Assembly: GCF_051414035.1 (NCBI RefSeq) | Contig: NZ_JBLKNW010000001.1 | Span: 1,984,001 to 2,048,000 of the forward strand | Source of the DNA: Halosimplex amylolyticum | Lineage (GTDB): Archaea; Halobacteriota; Halobacteria; Halobacteriales; Haloarculaceae | Direction: 5' to 3' | DNA: 64,000 bases | Shown here: positions 58,502 through 64,000 of the stretch, piece by piece | Layout: every line of letters starts with the position of its first letter | Numbering within the stretch: the stretch's first letter is position 1 | Notes under the pieces: model-generated | What the model saw: the letters and a program-made list of their open reading frames with translations, nothing else | Database searches by the model: none | What the model was told of the DNA's origin: nothing | Position numbers and translations under genes: made by a program

Positions 58502-58617
58502 AAGGATACGGATGCGGAGTAGCCCGGCCGATATCCGAATGCGGATCGGCCCGGCCGAGATATCCAAATGCGGAGTAGCCCAGCCGAGAGATCCGGATGC
58601 GAACCGATTCGGCCGAA
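58502..58617. repeat. four tandem 29-bp repeats
   Basis: Units start at 58502, 58531, 58560 and 58589, core ATCCGAATGCGGA-TAGCCCGGCCGAG. They diverge by a few bases each. Located between the HalOD1 gene and a small membrane-protein gene. Confidence 0.6.
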
Positions 58618-58649
58618 TCCACATCGGAGACGAACTCGACCGTGAGACC

Positions 58650-58829
58650 ATGGGAACGCGATCGGCTGTCGTCGCCCGACCGGGCGCCGTTGTCGGAGCT
58701 CTCGGTGGGCTCGTCGGGCTGGGACTGCAGGGGCCAGGGCGCGCGACGCTGTGGCTCCTCCTCGGTTATTTCCTCGGAAAGTCCATCCAGAGCACGCTCT
58801 GGGCCATCAGGGGGAGACCGGCTTCCTGA
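58650..58829 (+). CDS. small membrane protein, 59 aa
   Basis: ATG 58650 opens 59 codons: a short basic N-terminus, a hydrophobic Gly/Leu segment (residues 12-28), a turn, a second hydrophobic segment (33-45) and a basic end. Longer upstream frames run through the tandem repeats and look noncoding. Function unknown. Confidence 0.5.
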   Translation: MGTRSAVVARPGAVVGALGGLVGLGLQGPGRATLWLLLGYFLGKSIQSTLWAIRGRPAS

Positions 58830-58998
58830 CGACACGACTGCACCGTCGTCACTCTCAGTTCTCGCTTCTCGCACACCAATCAAGGCCGTATAGAACGTCC
58901 TGTTCGGAACGGCCTCTACCGTACAGAAGTGCATCTAGCAGCGACGTTGAACGTCAGCGGTAGTCAGCGGCCGACACGACGGAACTGGTCCCGACCGA

Positions 58999-59415
58999 TC
59001 ACGACCGGTTTTCGGCTCTACTCTCGTCGTCGGCGTCGACCACCGACTCACCGTCGCCTTCGACCAGGGCTTTTCGCGAAACGACCTCGATGGTGGTCTC
59101 CGATCCGATGGCGGATCCGCCGTCGATCCGTTCGACGCGGAGGATCACGTCCTCCGGGTTGGTGCACCCGCAGTTGACGAACTCCTCCCACTCGTCTCCG
59201 ACGGCGACCGGGCCGGCGTGGGCCCAGCGGAGGTACCGCCGATAGGTGTGTTCGGTCATGTTCTCCCGGAGCCACTCGCTGTCGGCGACCCACCAGTCGT
59301 CGTCCTCGTCGGGGTCCGTCTCCGGCGACCGGAAGGAGACGACGACGCGGTCGGCTTGATCCTCGACGGTCGACGGATCGGTCGTGTTGACGTTCCGTCG
59401 TCCAGTCGTTCCCAT
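58999..59415 (-). CDS. hypothetical protein, 138 aa
   Basis: An acidic 138-residue protein with a compact centre (W-V-A-D-S-E-W-L-R-E-N-M, R-W-A-H-A-G-P-V, F-V-N-C-G-C-T-N-P) and an acidic tail. ATG 59415 overlaps the trxB stop, so it is co-transcribed with thioredoxin reductase. The C-G-C pair may bind metal or form a disulfide. Family not recognised with certainty. Confidence 0.65.
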   Translation of the reverse strand: MGTTGRRNVNTTDPSTVEDQADRVVVSFRSPETDPDEDDDWWVADSEWLRENMTEHTYRRYLRWAHAGPVAVGDEWEEFVNCGCTNPEDVILRVERIDGGSAIGSETTIEVVSRKALVEGDGESVVDADDESRAENRS

Positions 59416-60455
59416 CAGTCTCCGGCCTCCGTGGGGATCGCTTCGGCGCTCTCCGCCGGGACGGACGCGCTCGATTCGAGCCACTCCTCGGCGTCCAGCG
59501 CGGCCATACTTCCCATGCCGGCGGCGGTGACCGCCTGCTGGTAGTCGGGGTCCATCACGTCGCCCGCGGCGAAAACGCCGTCGACGGCCGTTTCCGTGGT
59601 CGCCCAGGCGTCTTCGGCCCGCGCCGTCTGCACGTAACCGCTGTCGTCGAGTTCGACGGGAGTGTCACGGAGGAACGCCGTGTTGGGCTCGTGACCGATG
59701 GCGTAGAAGACGCCACCGACGTCGACTTCCTCGACGGCGACGTCCGTTCCGTCCTCGTGTCTCTCTTTCGGGTAGCCGTCGGGATGGGAGGCGATTCGCG
59801 CGCCGGTGACGCCATCGTCCTGAGACCCGTGGATTTCCAGTAGCTCGGTGTTCCAGGCGAACTCGACGTCGTCGTGTTCGCGTGCGCGGTCGGCCATGAT
59901 CTCGGACGCTCGGAGTTCGTCCCGGCGGTGCAAGACGGTCACCGTGTCGGCGAACTTGGCGAGGAAGAGCGCCTCTTCCATCGCGCTGTCGCCGCCTCCG
60001 ACGACCAGGACGTCGTCGCCCCTGTGGAACGCGCCGTCGCAGGTGGCACAGGTCGAGAGACCGTATCCCATCAGTTCGTCTTCGCCGTCGGCGCCGACCC
60101 AGCGGGCGCTGGCGCCCGTCGCGACGACGAGCGCGCGAGTCCGGAGCGTCTCGCCCGTCGAGAGCGAGAGTTCCATCGGCTGGCCGTCGAGTTCGGCCGC
60201 TTCGATGCTCCCGTGGCGGAACTCGGCGCCGAACTGCTCGGCCTGGTCTTTCCCGCGCTGGATCAGGTCCATCCCGCCGACGCCCTCGGGGAAGCCGAGG
60301 TAGTTCTCGACGTCGGTGGTGAGCGTCAGCTGGCCGCCCGGCTCGTCGCCCTCGAGGACGAGGGGGTCGAGGTCCGCGCGGGCGGCGTACACGGCCGCCG
60401 AGAGGCCGGAGACGCCCGATCCAGCGATGACGAGGTCCCGTGCGTCCGTACTCAT
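59415..60455 (-). CDS. trxB: thioredoxin-disulfide reductase
   Basis: A 346-residue FAD enzyme: G-S-G-V-S-G-L-S-A-A (FAD-binding, residues 13-22), redox-active C-A-T-C-D near residues 134-138, G-G-G-D-S-A (NADPH-binding region) and a C-terminal G-V-F-A-A-G-D. It passes electrons from NADPH or a related donor to thioredoxin. The gene ends one base before trxA begins on the same strand (stop and start adjoin at 60455/60456), so both form one operon. Confidence 0.92.
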   Translation of the reverse strand: MSTDARDLVIAGSGVSGLSAAVYAARADLDPLVLEGDEPGGQLTLTTDVENYLGFPEGVGGMDLIQRGKDQAEQFGAEFRHGSIEAAELDGQPMELSLSTGETLRTRALVVATGASARWVGADGEDELMGYGLSTCATCDGAFHRGDDVLVVGGGDSAMEEALFLAKFADTVTVLHRRDELRASEIMADRAREHDDVEFAWNTELLEIHGSQDDGVTGARIASHPDGYPKERHEDGTDVAVEEVDVGGVFYAIGHEPNTAFLRDTPVELDDSGYVQTARAEDAWATTETAVDGVFAAGDVMDPDYQQAVTAAGMGSMAALDAEEWLESSASVPAESAEAIPTEAGD

Positions 60456-60812
60456 TTATTCGGTGTACCTCTCGATCAGCGACCGCAGCTGGTCTTCGCC
60501 CTGCACGCCGACCACTTCCTCGACCTGCTCGCCGTCGGCGAACAGGACGAGCGTCGGCACGCCGCGGACGCCGTAGGCGCCGGCGAGCGGCTGGTTGGCG
60601 TCGACGTCGACCTTCGCGACGGCCGCGTCCGTCTCGGTCGCGAGCGAGTCGACGACCGGCTCTAACATCTTGCACGGGCCACACCAGTCGGCGTAGAAGT
60701 CGGTGAGGACCACGTCGTTGTCGGCGACGAACTCGTCCAGTTCGTCCTGTCCGTCGATGTGGACGGGGTCGGTCGGCGTCGAACTCGCTTCGGATGCGGT
60801 ATCTGCTGTCAT
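60456..60812 (-). CDS. trxA: thioredoxin
   Basis: A thioredoxin of 118 residues with D-F-Y-A-D-W-C-G-P-C-K around residues 40-50 and the cis-proline V-P-T-L near 84-87. ATG 60812 is preceded by two in-frame GTG codons that are less likely starts. First gene of the trxA-trxB operon. The promoter shares an unusual motif with the operon at 62777. Confidence 0.93.
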   Translation of the reverse strand: MTADTASEASSTPTDPVHIDGQDELDEFVADNDVVLTDFYADWCGPCKMLEPVVDSLATETDAAVAKVDVDANQPLAGAYGVRGVPTLVLFADGEQVEEVVGVQGEDQLRSLIERYTE

Positions 60813-60839
60813 CACCACCGACTACGCCCTACCAGTAAT

Positions 60840-60870
60840 TAAGAGTTTTGGCTGTATTGCACAATACTAC
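60840..60870 (-). promoter_or_regulatory. trxA promoter with TATTGTG-N10-AAAAC motif
   Basis: On the minus strand TATTGTG (60860-60866), ten bases, AAAAC (60845-60849), then a TTAAT stretch. The same arrangement occurs at 62855-62876. GTATTG-CA-CAATAC (60854-60867) is also an inverted repeat. Confidence 0.55.
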
Positions 60871-60971
60871 ACCGAGTCGCCGGACGGGTCGCTCGTTCGA
60901 AGCGAGTCACCAGAGCGGTCGCTCGTTCGAACGGGGGCGGCGAAGAAAATCGTTCGGCAGAGAGCGGTCGG

Positions 60972-61376
60972 CTACCCTTCGATCGACTGGGCCGTCGCGG
61001 CTTCCTGGTCGTATTTATCCTCGAACTCCTGGATGAGCTGGCCCATCTTGGCGTACCACTCGTTGAGCATCCGCTGCATGTCGTCGGCGATCTTCGAGGG
61101 GTCGGTCGGCTTGTACACGTGATAGTACCCACCCTGGTCGTAGTTCACCTGTTCTTTCTGGATGAATCCGGCCTGGAGCAGCCGCTGGACGGCTCGATAA
61201 GCGGTCGAGCGCTCACGGTCGACGGATTCGGCCAGTTCGTCGACGGTGAGCGGCTCTTCGGCGGTGACGAGCGCCCGGAAGCACTCCTTGTCGAGTTCCT
61301 TCAGCCCGTGGAAACACTCGAGGAGGCCCTCACAGACCATGTCCTGCCGGAGTTGTTCAGACATCGAATCTGGCAT
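60972..61376 (-). CDS. TrmB-like/HTH transcription regulator, 134 aa
   Basis: A winged-helix regulator. The core (F-R-A-L-V-T-A-E-E-P-L-T-V-D-E-L-A, recognition helix R-E-R-S-T-A-Y-R-A-V-Q-R-L, wing G-Y-Y-H-V-Y) is typical of the haloarchaeal TrmB-type HTH proteins without a sugar-binding domain. A helical C-terminus of about 40 residues may dimerise. It stands between trxA and the exporter operon, whose promoters share a motif, so it could be their regulator. Confidence 0.8.
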   Translation of the reverse strand: MPDSMSEQLRQDMVCEGLLECFHGLKELDKECFRALVTAEEPLTVDELAESVDRERSTAYRAVQRLLQAGFIQKEQVNYDQGGYYHVYKPTDPSKIADDMQRMLNEWYAKMGQLIQEFEDKYDQEAATAQSIEG

Positions 61377-61455
61377 CGGTATCACGAGAGCGTACGGAAT
61401 ACGCGGTTATAAGACTTGTGTACGGTCCGTACAATTGTATCCACGGAACCCGGAC

Positions 61456-61559
61456 GGACGAACTGTGGACCCGGTGTCCGCGGACGAACTGTCGGCCCGG
61501 CGTTCGCCGACGAACTGTCGGCCCGGCACCGGCGGACGGACGACAGGTCCTGCACCGGC
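61456..61559. repeat. four tandem 26-bp repeats
   Basis: Units at 61456, 61482, 61508 and 61534 (core GGACGAACTGTCGGCCCGGCNTCGGC), the last one diverged. They lie between the exporter gene and the regulator gene, beyond both coding ends. Confidence 0.6.
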
Positions 61560-61593
61560 GAACGGCCGACGGGCGTGGGGTCGACGGGCGCCG

Positions 61594-62625
61594 TTAGTCC
61601 GCGGTACTCGTCGCGGTGGCGGACTCGGTACGGAGTGCTCGAACGGAACTGACGACGACGGCTCCGGACACCAGCGCCGCCGCGCCGAGGATGATGACCA
61701 GCGAGACGGTCTGGAGCACGGGCACGTCCGCGAACTCTCCCACTTTCCGGATTGCGACGGCGATCGCGCCGAGCAGGAGCATCACGCCGAAGTACACCTT
61801 GATCTCGTCTTCGTCGACCAGGCTGGTCGCCGCGGCGCCGAGGCGGGCCCCTAGCGCACTGCCGGCGAGCAGCGGGACGACGATAGAGAGGTCGACCGCG
61901 CCGTCCATCGCGTACAGGAAGCTCCCGATACCCCCCGAGAAGACGATCTCGAAGAGGTCCGTCCCGACCGCGACCGGGACCGGGACGCCGACGAGGTAGA
62001 ACAGCGCGGGCATGCGGATGAACCCGCCTCCCACGCCGAGGAAGCCCGACAGCAGCCCGGTGGCGAACGCGACCGCGAGGATCATCCACAGCGACACCGA
62101 GATCCCTCCGCGGAGACTCATCATCGGGGGGATCCGGTAGGACTGGATCGTCTTCGCGATGTCGGGGATGTCGTCGCCGTCGATCTCCCCGTCGGCCTCG
62201 TCGTGGCTGATACCGCCGCCGCTGTCTCCTCTCGTCGCGGTGTAGGTGATGAACACCCCGATCCCGCCGAGGAGACCGACGTAGATGATACTCACCACTG
62301 TGTCGGCGAGGCCCATTTCCTGGAGCCAGTGGAGGCCTATCTTCCCGACCTCGATGCCCGCGGTCGTGCCGGCGATCATGAGGACGCCGAGCTTGTAGTC
62401 GACCTGCCCGAGGTCACGGTGTTTGAGCGTCGCGATCACGGACGTCGCGAAGACGAACGCCAGCCCGGAGGCGACGGCGACGTTGGTGTCGTACCCCATC
62501 ACCATGAGCGCAGGCGTGACGAGGAACGAACCCCCCATCCCGAAGAAGCCGAACAGGAGGCCGATCAGGACGCCGAACCCGGCGAACAGTGCGAGTAACG
62601 TCACTGCGACGCCGAACAGTTCCAT
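61594..62625 (-). CDS. TauE/SafE-family (TSUP) membrane exporter
   Basis: A 343-residue polytopic membrane protein with about eight hydrophobic segments in two halves, each with a conserved glycine-rich motif (F-F-G-M-G-G-S in the first half, F-L-G-V-G-G-G-F in the second). This is the TSUP family, putative exporters of sulfite, sulfoacetate or similar organosulfur anions. A soluble loop of about 30 residues separates the halves. ATG 62625 overlaps the stop of the small gene upstream. Substrate unknown. Confidence 0.88.
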   Translation of the reverse strand: MELFGVAVTLLALFAGFGVLIGLLFGFFGMGGSFLVTPALMVMGYDTNVAVASGLAFVFATSVIATLKHRDLGQVDYKLGVLMIAGTTAGIEVGKIGLHWLQEMGLADTVVSIIYVGLLGGIGVFITYTATRGDSGGGISHDEADGEIDGDDIPDIAKTIQSYRIPPMMSLRGGISVSLWMILAVAFATGLLSGFLGVGGGFIRMPALFYLVGVPVPVAVGTDLFEIVFSGGIGSFLYAMDGAVDLSIVVPLLAGSALGARLGAAATSLVDEDEIKVYFGVMLLLGAIAVAIRKVGEFADVPVLQTVSLVIILGAAALVSGAVVVSSVRALRTESATATSTAD

Positions 62626-62777
62626 CACGAATCCCCCCGTAGCGCCTTGACGAGCGCCGGTCCGGCCAGCCGTTCGAGGAGTCCGTATCCGACGTACAGG
62701 ACGATCGCTTCTAGCAGGACGACTCCGATGACGAGGGCCGCGCCACCGACGCCGGTCGCGCTCTCAAGCCCGAACAT
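62625..62777 (-). CDS. DUF7512-like small membrane protein, 50 aa
   Basis: A 50-residue protein with one long hydrophobic segment (residues 10-32) and the ending L-V-K-A-L-R-G. I recognise it as the haloarchaeal DUF7512 family, which commonly sits directly upstream of a TauE/SafE-type exporter, as here. Probably a small subunit of that transporter. Confidence 0.75.
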   Translation of the reverse strand: MFGLESATGVGGAALVIGVVLLEAIVLYVGYGLLERLAGPALVKALRGDS

Positions 62778-62849
62778 CGGTCGTCCCTCCGCTGGATATT
62801 GCGTGGTTCATGGATTTCTACTCACGTCCCGGTAATCCACTGTGACACA

Positions 62850-62880
62850 TAACGGTTTTGGAACTGCTACACAATATTAC
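62850..62880 (-). promoter_or_regulatory. exporter-operon promoter with TATTGTG-N10-AAAAC motif
   Basis: On the minus strand TATTGTG (62870-62876), ten bases, AAAAC (62855-62859), then TTAT. Same spacing as upstream of trxA. Confidence 0.55.
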
Positions 62881-63150
62881 TGCAACGGATGGCACACCTA
62901 ACCCACCGAAATACATCCGTACGTTATGGAAATATAGTCCCGTTTGGCGCGAGTCGAGACGGGGCGTTCCACGGGCCGAATCTCGCTTGCGCGCGGATAC
63001 CGCTCCGGACCGGTCGGGCCGATCGAGGCGCAGGTTCCCGACCCCGATCGTGAACACCTCCCCGTTTCGAGAACGGATTTCGGTTCACTCTCGAACACAT
63101 TGTATTGGAGAAACCAAACAATATTATACGCCCGGAACGTGTTCTCGAGT

Positions 63151-63987
63151 ATGAGAGCGATTTACGCGACCGACCTCTCGGCGGCGAGCGAAGCGGCCAT
63201 CGAGAACGAGACCTGTCTCGAGTGCCTCGAACGGATCGGCGTCGAGACGATCCACCTGGTCACCGTCGTCCCGTCGAACGTCCACCCCGGGATGCCGGGG
63301 ATGAACCTCGAGGAGCGCCGTGAGCGCGCGCTCGGACGCTACCAGAACGTGATGGAGGAGGCGGGTTTCGGCGTCGAGACCCACGTCGTCCGCGGGACGC
63401 CGTACCGCCGCATCAACGGCATCGCGGAGACGGTTCGCGCGGACCTGACGATCGTTGGTTCCCGGGGACAGAGCCCGCTCGCGAACCGAGTGATCGGTTC
63501 GACCGCCCGGAACCTCGCCCGGACGACCATCGTCCCGTTACTCGTGAACCGAGTCGAACGCGAGGACGACGACCCCCAGGTGCTCCGCGAGCACCTCTTC
63601 CAGCGGGTCCTCTTCGCGACGGACTTCTCGGACAACGCCGGGCGGGCCTTCGACGCGTTCTCGTACCTCCGCCACGCGACCCAGGAGGCGACGCTCGTCC
63701 ACGTGGAATCACCGAAAGACCAGAGCGAGACGGACCCCGAATCGGCGCTTTCGGACCTCGCCGAAACGCTCGAAGCCTGGGACATCGAGACCGAGATGGA
63801 GATCCGACAGGGAGACCCGGCCGAAGAAATTCTCGACGTCGAAGCGGCGGTCACGCCCACCACGACGCTCGTCGGGTCGCGCGGGCGGAGTCGCCTCCGA
63901 CGACTGATGCTCGGGAGCGTCTCCGAGGAAGTGGTCGCCCAGGCAAGGGGGAACGTCTACCTGGTCCCGCCGCCACGCACGGCCTGA
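63151..63987 (+). CDS. tandem universal stress protein (UspA)
   Basis: A 278-residue protein made of two UspA domains. The first (residues 1-135) begins with A-T-D-L-S and ends with V-G-S-R-G-Q-S-P-L-A-N-R-V-I-G-S-T-A; the second (about 148-278) has L-F-A-T-D-F-S and L-V-G-S-R-G-R-S-R-L-R-R-L-M-L-G-S-V. The G-S-R-G-x9-G-S motifs are the ATP-binding signature, intact in both halves. Probably a stress-response protein. An AT-rich ACAATATTATA stretch near 63120 is the likely promoter. Confidence 0.9.
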   Translation: MRAIYATDLSAASEAAIENETCLECLERIGVETIHLVTVVPSNVHPGMPGMNLEERRERALGRYQNVMEEAGFGVETHVVRGTPYRRINGIAETVRADLTIVGSRGQSPLANRVIGSTARNLARTTIVPLLVNRVEREDDDPQVLREHLFQRVLFATDFSDNAGRAFDAFSYLRHATQEATLVHVESPKDQSETDPESALSDLAETLEAWDIETEMEIRQGDPAEEILDVEAAVTPTTTLVGSRGRSRLRRLMLGSVSEEVVAQARGNVYLVPPPRTA

Positions 63988-64000
63988 AGACACGGTCCGC

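Overview
The window comes from a halophilic archaeon (class Halobacteria). The support is strongly acidic proteins, a GC-rich backbone with AT-rich islands, a haloarchaeal Orc1/Cdc6 origin with repeated origin recognition boxes (ORBs), an archaeal Cbf5 gene, and haloarchaea-only families (phiH1-type repressors, HalOD1, DUF7511-, DUF7512- and DUF7845-like proteins). No tool was run: family names rest on recognising motifs, and positions are read from the sequence.

Layout. (1) 1-12.05 kb is an accessory island: a leftward block of small zinc-finger genes, a phiH1-like repressor, an Orc1/Cdc6-like ATPase, then an AT-rich defence cluster (ABC ATPase + TOPRIM pair, 5-methylcytosine methyltransferase, SacI-like endonuclease, PLD nuclease, tandem PD-(D/E)XK nuclease), ending in a short tyrosine recombinase. 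(2) 12.2-15.2 kb holds two alpha/beta hydrolases, a cupin and an isoprenylcysteine methyltransferase-like protein. (3) 15.2-17.2 kb is mostly noncoding, with a duplicated hairpin element, two zinc-finger genes, an AbrB-like gene and five helically phased iterons. (4) 17.2-29.4 kb is one long rightward operon of secreted and membrane proteins with a P-loop ATPase. I read it as a virus-like, vesicle or secretion module of unknown type. (5) 29.4-33.66 kb is a leftward operon with a DUF7845-type HTH protein and four smaller genes. (6) 33.66-52.95 kb is a provirus of about 19.3 kb in the 3' end of tRNA-Pro(GGG), bounded by a 13-bp direct repeat. It carries an integrase, an immunity region, and a virion block whose order (packaging ATPase, small membrane protein, two major capsid proteins, small membrane proteins, acidic VP2-like protein, spike-like protein) follows SH1/SNJ1-type icosahedral internal-membrane viruses. 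(7) 53.0-64 kb is chromosomal core: tRNA-Pro, cbf5, cmk, an ORB-flanked origin with orc1, trxB/trxA, an HTH regulator, a TauE/SafE-type exporter operon and a tandem UspA.

How it fits together. The chromosomal origin sits about 2 kb beyond a tRNA gene that has served as an integration hotspot. The gene and leader just left of the provirus (33.43-33.57 kb) duplicate the first gene and leader of the provirus (52.74-52.89 kb), so two elements with the same right-end design probably entered the same tRNA one after the other. The provirus carries a 20/21 match to the host ORB at the start of its methyltransferase gene, and a repeated TTAG operator at its immunity promoters. The least explained parts are the 17-29 kb membrane-protein operon, the paired noncoding hairpin elements near 15.7 and 16.5 kb, and the nested inverted repeats near 29.6 kb.
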